In this document: positions 1 to 16,281 of the stretch, in pieces | How the letters are laid out: each line of letters starts with the position of its first letter | Numbering within the stretch: position 1 is the first letter of the stretch | Assembly: GCA_017304655.1 (NCBI GenBank) | Contig: JAFKLY010000003.1 | Span: forward strand, 186,001 to 250,000 | Direction of reading: 5' to 3' | DNA length: 64,000 nt | Source of the DNA: Sphingomonas sp. | Lineage (GTDB): Bacteria > Pseudomonadota > Alphaproteobacteria > Sphingomonadales > Sphingomonadaceae | Program-made: the position numbers and the translations under genes | Notes under the pieces: generated by a model | The model's input: the letters and a program-made list of their open reading frames with translations, nothing else | What the model was told of the DNA's origin: nothing | The model's database searches: none

Positions 1-1
1 G

Positions 2-409
2 GCAGCCACCATTGATCCCGCCACTGTGGACCTGATCGCCGGAATCGAAGCGCGCGGCTTCATCGTCGCCGCTGGCCTGTCCTACGCGCTGCGCAAGGGC
101 AAGGTGATGCTGCGCAAGCAGGGCAAGCTACCCGGCCAAACGGTGGGCATCGATTATGCGCTGGAATATGGCACCGACCGCATCGAGATGCATCAAGGCG
201 CCGTCACGCCCGGCCAGCGCATCGTGCTCGTCGATGATCTTCTGGCGACCGGCGGCACCGCGCTTGCCGGTGCCGGGCTGCTGCGCGGTCAGGGCGCGAT
301 TGTCGACACAGCGTTGTTCATCGTCGATCTGCCTGATCTGGGCGGAGCGACGAAGTTGCGTGCACAAGGCATCGAACCGATCGCCCTGATCAGCTTCGAA
401 GGACACTGA
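2..409 (+). CDS. apt: adenine phosphoribosyltransferase, 5' end outside the window
   Basis: Purine salvage enzyme that makes AMP from adenine and PRPP in the cytoplasm. The reading frame is open from base 2, so the start lies upstream of the window; about 135 C-terminal residues are present. The segment IEARGF followed by RKGKVMLRKQGKLPG is the characteristic Apt core, and VLVDDLLATGGTA is the PRPP-binding loop of type I phosphoribosyltransferases. The stop is followed after 3 bases by the nucleosidase gene. MTA/SAH nucleosidase releases adenine, so the pair forms a short adenine-recycling operon. Assignment is firm; only the N-terminus is missing. Confidence 0.95.
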   Translation, partial: AATIDPATVDLIAGIEARGFIVAAGLSYALRKGKVMLRKQGKLPGQTVGIDYALEYGTDRIEMHQGAVTPGQRIVLVDDLLATGGTALAGAGLLRGQGAIVDTALFIVDLPDLGGATKLRAQGIEPIALISFEGH

Positions 410-412
410 CTT

Positions 413-1075
413 ATGCACATCATCCTGCTCGCCGCCCTCGTCGAGGAAGCCGATGCGTTCATGCCCGGTGCTGGCGAGCCGCTAGAAGATGCTTGGCCGT
501 CGCTGCGACGGATCGAGATCGGCGACCATCGCATCGTGCTCGCAACGACGGGCATCGGCAAGGTGAACATCGTCTCCGCCGCCGCCCGGCTCCACGCTCG
601 GCATGGCGCTGACCTGCTCGTCACTGTCGGCACCGCCGGCAAGCTCAGCACGATTGAAGGCGACTGCTTCTATCTCGCCCGCGCCGTCCAGCACGACTAT
701 GGCGCCCGCAAAGCCAGCGCGTTCGTGCACTATCCGCCAGGTGCCTGGCCGATGGGCCCAGCCAATGTCGATCCCTATGCCGCCCTGCCCGACCCCGGCA
801 GCGGCCTGCCCCATGCCTGCATCACGAGTGGGGACGCCTTCATCGAGGATGCCGGCTATGCCGCGCATCTCGTCGCGGCGCTGGGCGCGGACGTGGTGGA
901 CATGGAGACGGCCGCCGTTGCCCAATATGCCAGCCAGGTCGGCTTGCCATGGGCGGGCATCAAGGCCACGACGGACGACGCCAATCATGAAAGCGCAGGC
1001 GACTTCCATGCCAATCTTCTGGCTGCGTCCTGCCGCGCGGCCAAGGCAATGGAACGACTGATCGCACGGCTCTGA
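413..1075 (+). CDS. mtnN: 5'-methylthioadenosine/S-adenosylhomocysteine nucleosidase family protein
   Basis: A 220-residue protein of the PNP/UDP phosphorylase superfamily, best matched to MTA/SAH nucleosidase, which cleaves methylthioadenosine and S-adenosylhomocysteine to adenine and a thioribose or ribosyl-homocysteine. Visible landmarks are the N-terminal acidic pair E11-E12 in the ALVEEA segment, the glycine-rich TVGTAG motif near residue 71, the VDMETAAVA ribose-binding motif with E165, and an acidic pair D188-D189 in the position of the catalytic Asp. It starts 3 bases after apt, whose substrate adenine it produces. A related purine nucleoside phosphorylase or futalosine hydrolase specificity cannot be excluded by eye. 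Confidence 0.8.
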   Translation: MHIILLAALVEEADAFMPGAGEPLEDAWPSLRRIEIGDHRIVLATTGIGKVNIVSAAARLHARHGADLLVTVGTAGKLSTIEGDCFYLARAVQHDYGARKASAFVHYPPGAWPMGPANVDPYAALPDPGSGLPHACITSGDAFIEDAGYAAHLVAALGADVVDMETAAVAQYASQVGLPWAGIKATTDDANHESAGDFHANLLAASCRAAKAMERLIARL

Positions 1076-1222
1076 CCGGTTGGGAATTGGGCTATCCCGC
1101 ACTGGCGCCTCAACCAAAAACACTTCCGGTTCAGGAACTATCCAGCTTACTCAAGGCTTTGTAGAATTGCCGCGCCTCATACTGGGGGATCCGAGGCCAA
1201 CATTAGAGACGAGGACCACATC

Positions 1223-1783
1223 ATGACCGATCGCCTGCCCCGCCTGCTTGCCACCGTCGCAATCATCGCGACCTGCTCGACCGGAACGCTGGCCGCAAAC
1301 AAGCTGAAGTCCGCGCGCGCGACCGCCCTTGCGCCGACCCCTTATGCAGAGGCTATCCTGCATGACGCGACCGGACAGGTCGTCGGCAAGGTGACTTTGC
1401 TGCCCGAAGGCGACATGCTGGAAGGATCCATCTCCGTGACGGGCGGCCTGGCGCCCGGTCAACACGGGATGCACATCCATACGGTCGGCAAGTGCACCGC
1501 ACCAGACTTCGCTTCCGCCGGCGGCCATCTCAATCCCACGGGCAAGCAGCACGGGCTCGATAATCCCCTGGGCGCGCATCAGGGCGATCTGCCGATGCTC
1601 ACTGCCGACGGAAAAGGCGCCGGCTCGCTCGATTTCATGGCTCACAGCAGCTTCGATGCGCTGTTCGACGCCGATGGATCGGCCTTCGTCATTCACGCCG
1701 CCCCCGACGACATGAAGACCGACCCGACAGGCAACAGCGGTGCGCGCGTGCTTTGTGGCGTGTTCGAGAAGAAGACCGGCTGA
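1223..1783 (+). CDS. sodC: periplasmic Cu-Zn superoxide dismutase
   Basis: A 186-residue exported Cu,Zn superoxide dismutase converting superoxide to hydrogen peroxide and oxygen. An N-terminal signal peptide of about 25 residues ends near TLAANK. All metal ligands are visible: H84 and H86 in GMHIH, bridging H102 in GGHLNP, H110, H119 and D122 in GAHQGD, and H158 in FVIHAA. C91 and C178 fit the conserved disulfide. The ATG is preceded by GAGGA at a 7-base spacing. Its position directly upstream of rpoB is unusual; no terminator is seen right after its stop, but a hairpin with a T-run lies about 190 bases downstream. Confidence 0.93.
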   Translation: MTDRLPRLLATVAIIATCSTGTLAANKLKSARATALAPTPYAEAILHDATGQVVGKVTLLPEGDMLEGSISVTGGLAPGQHGMHIHTVGKCTAPDFASAGGHLNPTGKQHGLDNPLGAHQGDLPMLTADGKGAGSLDFMAHSSFDALFDADGSAFVIHAAPDDMKTDPTGNSGARVLCGVFEKKTG

Positions 1784-1822
1784 CATATCGTCCTCCATCC
1801 GGGGACAAGCCGCCGATCCCTC

Positions 1823-1850
1823 TTGCATTGGCCCGATTTGGGACTATATC
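1823..1850 (+). promoter_or_regulatory. candidate sigma70-type promoter for rpoB
   Basis: TTGCAT at 1823-1828 and TATATC at 1845-1850 are separated by 16 bases. A start near 1857 would give a leader of about 250 bases before rpoB. Assigned by eye from sequence only; transcription could also read through from sodC or start elsewhere. Confidence 0.35.
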
Positions 1851-1974
1851 GGCAACCTAATCGGACCTTGCCGGCTTGACCGGAAAGGCCACCTGCCCTC
1901 GCCCGGGCCAGCATGCCGCGTTGCGCACGGCACGCCAAACGTATGGGGCGAGCGCCAGGTCTACCAGACGCTGC

Positions 1975-2009
1975 AGTGCGGATCGGACAGCCCCGACCCG
2001 CACTTTTTT
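1975..2009 (+). terminator. terminator or attenuator hairpin upstream of rpoB
   Basis: AGTGCGG (1975-1981) pairs perfectly with CCGCACT (1998-2004), with an inner TCGG/CCGA pairing (1983-1986 with 1993-1996) and a six-T run at 2004-2009. This has the form of an intrinsic terminator on the plus strand. It either ends the sodC transcript or acts as an attenuator within the rpoB leader; it lies about 100 bases before the rpoB start. Confidence 0.6.
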
Positions 2010-2016
2010 GCGTTTC

Positions 2017-2043
2017 CGAAGCCGGCCTTCCGGCGCGGCTTCG
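2017..2043 (+). other. second stem-loop in the rpoB leader
   Basis: CGAAGCC (2017-2023) pairs with GGCTTCG (2037-2043) around a 13-base loop that itself contains a GCCGG/CCGGC repeat. There is no following T-run. It lies immediately after the terminator-like hairpin and could form part of an alternative fold; function unknown. Confidence 0.4.
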
Positions 2044-2110
2044 CCGAATTCGGGCTGAATTTTCGCTGTGATGCGATCTTTATTTTGGGACCATTTCAGG
2101 CAGGACACGC

Positions 2111-6280
<4,170 letters not shown>

Positions 6281-6289
6281 GGGGATTGA

Positions 6290-6311
6290 GGGCGCCGCCC
6301 GCGCGGCGCCC
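6290..6311 (+). other. perfect stem-loop between rpoB and rpoC
   Basis: GGGCGCCGC and GCGGCGCCC form a perfect 9-bp stem with a CCGC loop, 9 bases after the rpoB stop. There is no T-run after it, so it is more likely an mRNA stability or processing element between the two cistrons than a terminator. Confidence 0.6.
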
Positions 6312-6363
6312 CTCCCCGCTTTCGCCCCTTAAAGACATTCAGCCCTCAAGAGGGAATTGAGAT

Positions 6364-10620
<4,257 letters not shown>

Positions 10621-10656
10621 CACCAGCCCCCTTCCTTCGGGACGCATGACATCACG

Positions 10657-10690
10657 AAAGGCCCGCCGGAGCGATCCGGCGGGCCTTTTC
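10657..10690 (+). terminator. intrinsic terminator of rpoBC
   Basis: AAAGGCCCGCCGG (10657-10669) pairs with CCGGCGGGCCTTT (10676-10688) around a 6-base loop and runs into TTTT. This is a strong rho-independent terminator 37 bases after the rpoC stop. Confidence 0.92.
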
Positions 10691-11058
10691 CTTTGGCGCC
10701 TGTGCTGAAAAAGCGCTTCGGCGCAGGGAACCGAAGGACACGCCCCATGCCTGCAGCCCGGAAGCGCAAGCACTGGACCTGCCGCCACGCACACGCGCCG
10801 TCGATGCCGCACCAGCCCTGCCCTGCACAGCCGCCCCGAACGCCTGACGACATAGATGTTATAACATGGTCCAATTCAGGGACGAGATCAGCCCGACCGC
10901 GCCCAAAGTAACGGATATTGTCATTATTATGACGTACCGGAAGCCTGTTGAATATCTTAAGAAATTCTTACTGGTTCAGACTTGCCGAACATGGCCTGAC
11001 TTGCGTGGGGCCGGCGGGTGTGAAGCAGCCATGTGGGAACCAAGTGGGGATATTAAAC
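10691..11058 (+). other. 368-base region upstream of PEP-CTERM gene with three dyads
   Basis: No gene is supported. The second half is noticeably AT-richer than the surroundings and holds three symmetrical elements: the perfect 12-base palindrome ATGTTATAACAT (10856-10867), the inverted repeat GTCAT-TATT-ATGAC (10920-10933) and AAGAA-A-TTCTT (10959-10969). These are candidate operator sites for the downstream gene. The first half looks like ordinary GC-rich spacer. The coding frame can be extended upstream to a start at 10948, but this would add 37 residues in front of a clear signal peptide. Confidence 0.5.
10856..10867. promoter_or_regulatory. perfect 12-bp palindrome, possible operator
   Basis: ATGTTATAACAT is perfectly self-complementary and AT-rich in a GC-rich genome. 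It lies about 190 bases upstream of the PEP-CTERM gene start. It resembles a dimeric-regulator site in form only; no regulator is identified. Confidence 0.35.
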
Positions 11059-11847
11059 ATGAAAGCGACGTATTTCGCCGCGGCGGCTCTGCTCGCCCTG
11101 GCGCCTGCCTCCGTGTCCGCTGCCGGCTTTGTCAACGGCGGCTTTGAGGAAGGGTCTGCCAATGGCTGGGCCCAGGGCAATGCCTATCGCGTCAACATCT
11201 ACAACCCTCAGCTCGATCCGGGCGATTTCTCGGCCGGCAACAGCCGCTCAGCGGTCATCTCGGCCGGCACGGTCGACGCCCGTGTTGGCGCCGCGCTCGG
11301 CTCCACCGTCTATAGCGGCAACTATAGCTACCGCGTCGAGGACACGAGCACCGGCGGCTACGCCTCGCTGCTCGAACAGCGGGTCAACAACTACACAGAC
11401 GCCAACATCTTCTTCGCCTGGAAATCCGTGCTCCAGGGCGCCCATGGCGTGAACGATGCGGGCACGATGATCATCACGCTCAAGGACATGACCACGGGCA
11501 CCGAGATCATCCGTCGGGAATATAATGCCGCATCGAGCGGCGGCGGCGTGGATAGCCGCTTCTCGTCGCTCGGCGGCTATTTCTACACGCCGGAGTGGCA
11601 GATCGAGCAGCTCGCCATCGGTGACTCGCTGGTGGGGCACGACTTCCTGCTGTCCGTCATCGCTGCAGACTGCGAACTGAGCGGCCACCTGGGCTATGTC
11701 TATCTCGACGGATTTGGTGCCGTGACGCCACCCCCGGTCGATACGGGCGCTGTGCCTGAGCCTGCCACCTGGGCGATGATGATCGGCGGCTTCGCGCTTG
11801 TCGGCAGCACCATGCGCCGTCGTCGCACGGCAGTCAGCTTCGCCTGA
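11059..11847 (+). CDS. secreted PEPxxWA-CTERM protein, unknown function
   Basis: A 262-residue exported protein. The start at 11059 is chosen because MKATYFAAAALLALAPASVSA is a clean signal peptide with GGGG upstream; a longer frame adds residues with no support. The mature part begins GFVNGGFEEG, a pattern seen at the start of many beta-sandwich surface proteins. The C-terminus carries the sorting tail VPEPATWAMMIGGFALVG followed by an Arg-rich end (MRRRR). In this class the tail is recognised by an exosortase, which cleaves and transfers the protein to the cell surface or matrix. No catalytic motif is seen. The gene stands alone between two terminators. Confidence 0.85.
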   Translation: MKATYFAAAALLALAPASVSAAGFVNGGFEEGSANGWAQGNAYRVNIYNPQLDPGDFSAGNSRSAVISAGTVDARVGAALGSTVYSGNYSYRVEDTSTGGYASLLEQRVNNYTDANIFFAWKSVLQGAHGVNDAGTMIITLKDMTTGTEIIRREYNAASSGGGVDSRFSSLGGYFYTPEWQIEQLAIGDSLVGHDFLLSVIAADCELSGHLGYVYLDGFGAVTPPPVDTGAVPEPATWAMMIGGFALVGSTMRRRRTAVSFA

Positions 11848-11872
11848 ACCGCCAACAACGGCAGCCAAAAAA

Positions 11873-11903
11873 GAAGGGCCTCGGAAAACCGAGGCCCTTT
11901 TCT
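11873..11903. terminator. bidirectional intrinsic terminator
   Basis: AAGGGCCTCGG (11874-11884), loop AAAA, CCGAGGCCCTT (11889-11899), with T residues after it on the plus strand and an A-run (11867-11872) before it that gives a T-run on the minus strand. It can end both the PEP-CTERM gene and the converging rpmE transcript. Confidence 0.88.
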
Positions 11904-11948
11904 TGTTCCGTGTGCCAGCAGCTTGCGCCGCCGCACAACAGGAGCCGA

Positions 11949-12179
11949 TCAACCCTTCTTGAGGGTGAGGCCACCGAAGCGCTTGTTGAAGCGTGCCACC
12001 TGGCCGCCCTGATCGAGCAGACGCTGATTGCCGCCAGTCCAGGCCGGGTGCGAGCTCGGGTCGATGTCGAGCGCGAGCGTGTCGCCTTCCTTGCCCCAGG
12101 TCGAGCGCGTCTGGAAGCTCGAGCCGTCGGTCAGCTGGACGGTGATGAAGTGATAATCGGGATGGGTATCTTTTTTCAT
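11949..12179 (-). CDS. rpmE: 50S ribosomal protein L31, zinc-free form
   Basis: A 76-residue ribosomal protein starting [19 protein letters not shown] and containing the L31 signature near [10 protein letters not shown] and the RFNKRFGG end. No cysteines are present, so it is the C-minus form that does not bind zinc. The start at 12179 matches the family N-terminus and has GGAG upstream; an upstream in-frame extension lacks similarity. It lies downstream of fabZ but is separated by 141 bases with two stem-loops, so it may be expressed separately. Confidence 0.95.
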   Translation of the reverse strand: MKKDTHPDYHFITVQLTDGSSFQTRSTWGKEGDTLALDIDPSSHPAWTGGNQRLLDQGGQVARFNKRFGGLTLKKG

Positions 12180-12198
12180 GGCAATCAGCTCCAGATTT

Positions 12199-12217
12199 GG
12201 CCGGTTTCCGACCGGCC
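12199..12217 (-). other. stem-loop in the rpmE leader
   Basis: GGCCGGT (12199-12205) and ACCGGCC (12211-12217) form a perfect 7-bp stem with a 5-base loop, ending 20 bases before the rpmE start codon. It is close to the ribosome site and could influence L31 translation; this is inference from position. Confidence 0.45.
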
Positions 12218-12261
12218 GGGGAGTTTCGGAAGCGCGGCCCTTAGCGCGGGACGCACGGGAA

Positions 12262-12289
12262 GGCAAGGGTTTCGCCGGCTTCCCTTGCC
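12262..12289 (-). terminator. possible terminator after fabZ
   Basis: GGCAAGGG (12262-12269) pairs with CCCTTGCC (12282-12289), an 8-bp stem about 30 bases beyond the fabZ stop on the minus strand. The T-run that would follow is poor, so termination may be partial. Confidence 0.35.
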
Positions 12290-12320
12290 CTGCCCCATTG
12301 GGCCGGGCGAGGCGAAAGGC

Positions 12321-12803
12321 TCATTCCTTCGGCGGGTCCGCGATCATCGCGATGCAATGCGCTTCCGCGCACAGCTTCCCCTCAATGCTTGCCTTACCCG
12401 AGAATTTGCAGACCGCGCCACGCAACTGCGTGAACTCGACATGCAGATCGAGCAGACAGCCCGGCTCCACCGGGGCGCGGAACTTGGCGTTCTCGATGCC
12501 CATGAAATAGACGAGCTTGCCGCTGCCGGCGAGATCCATCGACTCGATCGCCAGCACGGCGGCGGTTTGCGCAAGCGCCTCGACGATGAGTACGCCCGGC
12601 ATGATCGGTCGGCCGGGGAAATGGCCCTGAAAGAAGGGCTCATTCATCGACACGGCCTTGATCGCGTGGATCGAGGTCCTGGGGACCATCGACACCACAC
12701 GATCAACGAGCAGCAATGGATAACGATGCGGCAGCGCTGCCATGATCCGGCGGATATCAAGTCCACCGAGATTGGCGACGCCCTGATCCTGCTCAGCCGT
12801 CAT
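12321..12803 (-). CDS. fabZ: 3-hydroxyacyl-[acyl-carrier-protein] dehydratase FabZ
   Basis: Fatty-acid elongation dehydratase that converts 3-hydroxyacyl-ACP to trans-2-enoyl-ACP; 160 residues. The hot-dog fold signature [24 protein letters not shown] region contains catalytic H61 and E75, and [12 protein letters not shown] precedes it. The start at 12803 lies 7 bases after the ompH stop; a longer frame upstream would overlap ompH and has no family similarity. It is the last gene of the envelope run. In most Gram-negatives lpxD lies before and lpxA after fabZ; neither is here. Confidence 0.95.
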   Translation of the reverse strand: MTAEQDQGVANLGGLDIRRIMAALPHRYPLLLVDRVVSMVPRTSIHAIKAVSMNEPFFQGHFPGRPIMPGVLIVEALAQTAAVLAIESMDLAGSGKLVYFMGIENAKFRAPVEPGCLLDLHVEFTQLRGAVCKFSGKASIEGKLCAEAHCIAMIADPPKE

Positions 12804-12810
12804 GAGCGCG

Positions 12811-13503
12811 TCAGCGGCCCTGCGGCTTGGGCTTGGCGGCCGTGGCCGGCGCCGCTGCAGCCGGCGCAGCAGCGGCAGGGGCTGCGGCCTGCTGACCCTG
12901 GCCACCCGGACGCCAGCCCTGCGGCGGCACGATGCCGACCGTCGGCACCAGTGCGTTAAGCTCCTGCACGAGCAGATTGGTCACGTCCGCGCCCGGAGCA
13001 TAAGCCTCGGCAGCGCCGGACTTGAGCAGCAGGTCGATCTTGTTCTTGGTCATGACCGCGCGCATCGCCTCGTCCAGCTTGGCGCCGATCTGCTCCAGCG
13101 CATAAGCACGGGCCAACTCGAGCGGCTGCCCGAGCTGCTGCAGCTCGGCCTGCGCTTCCTGCGCGCGCTTCTGGAGCGCGGCATACTGGGTCTGCAGCTC
13201 CGTCTGCTTCGCCGGCGGCGGGTTCTGGCCGGCGGCGGTCACGGCGGCCTGCAGCGCGTCCTGCTTCTGCTTAAGCTCGGTCTGCAGTGCTGTCTGGCGC
13301 GCATTCACCTGGTCGATGTTGGCCTTGTAGGTCACCTGCATCTGCTGGCCAGCAGTCTGCGCAGCAGCCGACTGGCCGATGGCCTGCTCAACATTCACCA
13401 CAGCAATGGCCTGCTTGACCTGTGCGGCAGCGGGCGCGGAAACGGCCAGCGCGCTAACGGACACCGTTGCAAGCGCAACGGCGGAAAGGATCGAGTTACG
13501 CAT
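12811..13503 (-). CDS. OmpH/Skp family periplasmic chaperone
   Basis: A 230-residue exported protein related to Skp, the chaperone that carries unfolded outer-membrane proteins to the BAM complex. It has a signal peptide (about 25 residues ending APAAAQ), an AVVNVEQAI segment typical of the family's first strand, and a long Ala/Gln-rich coiled-coil region (about residues 40-140). The last 30 residues are a low-complexity Ala/Pro/Gln tail, longer than in E. coli Skp. Its ATG overlaps the bamA stop by one base (TGATG), so translation is coupled to BamA. Confidence 0.88.
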   Translation of the reverse strand: MRNSILSAVALATVSVSALAVSAPAAAQVKQAIAVVNVEQAIGQSAAAQTAGQQMQVTYKANIDQVNARQTALQTELKQKQDALQAAVTAAGQNPPPAKQTELQTQYAALQKRAQEAQAELQQLGQPLELARAYALEQIGAKLDEAMRAVMTKNKIDLLLKSGAAEAYAPGADVTNLLVQELNALVPTVGIVPPQGWRPGGQGQQAAAPAAAAPAAAAPATAAKPKPQGR

Positions 13504-16205
13504 CAGAATTGAGTCCCTATGTTGAAAGTGACAAGCTTGGTGTCGTCGCCCGGAGCGGTAATGAGCGCCTTGGCGACGTCGATACGGAAGGGGCCGAACG
13601 GCGAGTTCCAGTTCACGCCGAAGCCAACGGACACGCGCGGCTTAGGCGTGTCGCCATAGAAGAATTCCTTGAAGCCGCCAACCTGCACGCCATAGACGCT
13701 GCTGCCGGCCGGACAGCTCGATCCGTTAGGAATGGAAGTGAGGCTGCCGTCCGTCTCGGACAGGCACTGACGCAGCCCGCTGGCGTCATAATAAGGCAAG
13801 GTGATTGTTGTCGGCAGATCGAGCAGGCCGCCGTTGGCATAGGTCGGTCGGCGGACCCCGAAGACCGCACCGGCATCGACGAAGATCGACGGACGCAACC
13901 CCAGATCGCGCGCGCCGGACCCAAGCGGAATCTCAACCTCGGCATGCGCCAGATAATAAGCCCGGCCACCCAGTGAATCGTCCGACCAGGTACTACGACT
14001 CTCGTTGAGGCCGGTGACGTTCCCCGAAGTATCATAAGTATAATATTTGCGGATGATACGCGGGCCGACGCCGCGAATATCGAAACCGCGCAGCTGCGGC
14101 TCACCCAGGAAGAAGCGATCAACGAGGCGAACCGGGTCGCCACTCGCGCTCTTCGCGGACTCGAACGATTTGATGTACCCCGCCTCGCCGCGCAGCGAGA
14201 AGATGAAGCCACCACCGAGCGGCCAGAACTTGTCCGCCGAGAGACGATTGCGCAGATACCGCACGTTGCCGCCCAGGCCAGCGAAATCCTGACTGAAGGT
14301 CACGCTATGGCCGCGCGTCGGCCGGATGCGGTTGTCGCGCGAATCGAAGATCAGCGAGTAGCCGATGGTCGAGGTGGTCCGCTTGCCGATCGCATCGCAC
14401 AGATACTGGCCCGCCAGCAGCGGATCGCACTGCAAGACATTGGGCGTCAGGCGATCGCTGTAATAGGTGGACTGGTCCAGCGTCACATTGTCGAACGACA
14501 GGCCATAGCGCAGCGCCAGCGAGAGATATTCCGTCACCGGAATGCCGGCACGCAGCTGGAAGCCGGTACGCACCTGACTGTAGATGGTGTTGCGGGTGTT
14601 GCCCGAGATATAGTTGAACGAGTTCATGTCCTGGCGGAAGATGTCCGCGCCGACCGCGATGTTCTTATCCATGAAATATGGCTCGGTGAAGCCCACATTG
14701 ACCGACTTGGAATAAGCCGAATAGTTGACCGAGGTTCGCAGCTCCTGGCCCATGCCGCGGAAATTGCGCTGCGTGATCGACGCTGAAAGGATGAAGCGCT
14801 CCAGCGACGAGAAGCCGGCCGAAAGCTGCAACTCGCCAGTCGCCTTCTCCTCGACATTGGTCTCCAGGATGATGCGGTCCGGCGCCGACCCCGGCTTCTG
14901 CTCGATTTCCAGCTTTTCCTGGAAGAAGCCGAGCGAGTTGATGCGGTCCTGCGAACGCTTGACCTGGAAGGTATTGAACGCGTCGCCCTCGTGCAGGCGG
15001 AACTCGCGGCGGACGACCTTGTCCTGCGTCAGCGTGTTGCCGTTGATGTCCACCCGCTCGACATAGACGCGCGGCGCATTGGCGATCCGGAAGGTGATCG
15101 CCATGGTGCGATCTTCCTTGCTCCGGTTGAACTCGGGCTGCACGTCCGCAAAGGCGTAGCCAAACAGACCGGCGGTCTGGTTGAGCTGCTCGACCGTGTC
15201 CTCGACTTCCTTGGCATTGTACCAGTCGCCCTTGTGCATGCGCAGCGAGCGGGTCAGGGCATCCGAGGAGAGATCGCGAATGTCGCTTTTCACCGCGACG
15301 TCGCCGAACTTGTAGCGATCGCCTTCCTCCACCACATACGTGATGATGAAGTCCTGCTTGTTCGATGTCAGCTCCGCCACGGCGGAGACCACGCGGAACT
15401 CGGCATAGCCCTGCGTCAGGTAGAACTGGCGCATTTTCTGCTGATCGTAAGCCATACGATCCGGGTCGTACGTGGTGCCGGAAGAGAAGAGGCGGAACCA
15501 GCGCGCCTGCTTTGTTGCCATCTCACCGCGCAGACGGCCGTCACCGAACACATTGTTGCCAATGATGTTGATCTGGCGGACCTTAGACTTCGGACCTTCC
15601 GAAATCTCGTAGACGATGTCGACGCGGTTCTGATCGAGCTTGACCAGCTTGGGATCAACCACGGCGGCGAAGCGGCCCTGCCGACGATACAGCTCGATGA
15701 TCCGGGCCACGTCCGCGCGCACTTTCGAGCGCGTGTAGATCTGGCGCGGCGCCATCTTGATCTCGGGCAGGATTTTTTCGTCCTTCAGGCGCTTGTTGCC
15801 TTCCAGCACGATGCGGTTGATCACCGGATTCTCGGTGACCTGAATGGTCAGCGCGCCTTCATTGTCGCGGATCTGAACGTCCGAGAACAGCTCGCTGGCG
15901 TAAAGTTCCTTGAGCCCTTCGTCCAGGCTGGCGCGGGTGTAGCTGCCGCCGACGCGAAGGCGCGTGTAGGACAGCACCGTGTCCGGTTCCAGACGCTGCG
16001 AGCCCTCGACCGTGATCGAGCGGATCGTCTGGGTCGGACTGATCGCGCTCGTCGCTGGTACCGGGCTTGCGGTGGCAGCCGGTGGGGTGGAGGCAGGCGA
16101 TTGCTGCGCCATGGCTGGGGCATGACAGACGCCCGCGAGCATCGTTCCGCACAGGAGCACAGGCGTGAGGCGGCCCTGCGTCGAAATCCGTCTTGTGTCG
16201 CTCAA
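13503..16205 (-). CDS. bamA: outer membrane protein assembly factor BamA
   Basis: Omp85-family core of the beta-barrel assembly machine, about 900 residues: a signal peptide ending APAMA, five POTRA domains (roughly residues 45-400) and a C-terminal 16-strand barrel ending in an aromatic residue (IGTQF). I chose the TTG at 16205: AGGAAG lies 6 bases upstream and the product begins with a normal signal sequence (SDTRRISTQGRLTPVLL). ATG starts at 16238 and 16289 are possible but would place 11 or 28 extra, unlikely residues before it; the latter overlaps rseP. The stop overlaps the ompH start. Confidence 0.95.
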   Translation of the reverse strand: MSDTRRISTQGRLTPVLLCGTMLAGVCHAPAMAQQSPASTPPAATASPVPATSAISPTQTIRSITVEGSQRLEPDTVLSYTRLRVGGSYTRASLDEGLKELYASELFSDVQIRDNEGALTIQVTENPVINRIVLEGNKRLKDEKILPEIKMAPRQIYTRSKVRADVARIIELYRRQGRFAAVVDPKLVKLDQNRVDIVYEISEGPKSKVRQINIIGNNVFGDGRLRGEMATKQARWFRLFSSGTTYDPDRMAYDQQKMRQFYLTQGYAEFRVVSAVAELTSNKQDFIITYVVEEGDRYKFGDVAVKSDIRDLSSDALTRSLRMHKGDWYNAKEVEDTVEQLNQTAGLFGYAFADVQPEFNRSKEDRTMAITFRIANAPRVYVERVDINGNTLTQDKVVRREFRLHEGDAFNTFQVKRSQDRINSLGFFQEKLEIEQKPGSAPDRIILETNVEEKATGELQLSAGFSSLERFILSASITQRNFRGMGQELRTSVNYSAYSKSVNVGFTEPYFMDKNIAVGADIFRQDMNSFNYISGNTRNTIYSQVRTGFQLRAGIPVTEYLSLALRYGLSFDNVTLDQSTYYSDRLTPNVLQCDPLLAGQYLCDAIGKRTTSTIGYSLIFDSRDNRIRPTRGHSVTFSQDFAGLGGNVRYLRNRLSADKFWPLGGGFIFSLRGEAGYIKSFESAKSASGDPVRLVDRFFLGEPQLRGFDIRGVGPRIIRKYYTYDTSGNVTGLNESRSTWSDDSLGGRAYYLAHAEVEIPLGSGARDLGLRPSIFVDAGAVFGVRRPTYANGGLLDLPTTITLPYYDASGLRQCLSETDGSLTSIPNGSSCPAGSSVYGVQVGGFKEFFYGDTPKPRVSVGFGVNWNSPFGPFRIDVAKALITAPGDDTKLVTFNIGTQF

Positions 16206-16281
16206 ACTGTGCTTCCTCGCATCGTGCTGATGACACATGCCAGCAATAATGGCATGCGCGCTGCTCCCTGCCCCAACCGTG

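Larger units (their letters stand above)
1784..2110 (+). other. 327-base sodC-rpoB intergenic region, rpoB leader
   Basis: No convincing gene is present. On the coding strand of rpoB it holds, in order, a sigma70-like promoter candidate (1823-1850), a hairpin followed by six T residues (1975-2009), a second hairpin (2017-2043) and an AT-richer stretch before a ribosome site (AGGA about 8 bases before the rpoB ATG). The ribosomal genes rplJ and rplL, which commonly precede rpoB, are absent here. Short open frames exist but show no recognisable product. Confidence 0.6.

Noticed and set aside
1876..2058. Leader peptide in the rpoB upstream region
   Set aside because: Short frames cross the hairpins but have no ribosome site and no runs of one amino acid as in classical attenuation peptides.
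10968..11010. Possible sigma54 promoter upstream of the PEP-CTERM gene
   Set aside because: GG and GC elements occur (around TGGTTCAGACTTGC and TGGCCTGACTTGC), but the spacing between GG and GC is 9 and 8 bases, not the required 10.
11949..12179. L31 missing its zinc cysteines as a sign of a broken gene
   Set aside because: C-minus L31 forms are common and the rest of the sequence is complete.
13411..13503. OmpH signal region read as a separate plus-strand gene start (13467-13976)
   Set aside because: This frame is antisense to bamA and ompH and has no similarity to known proteins.
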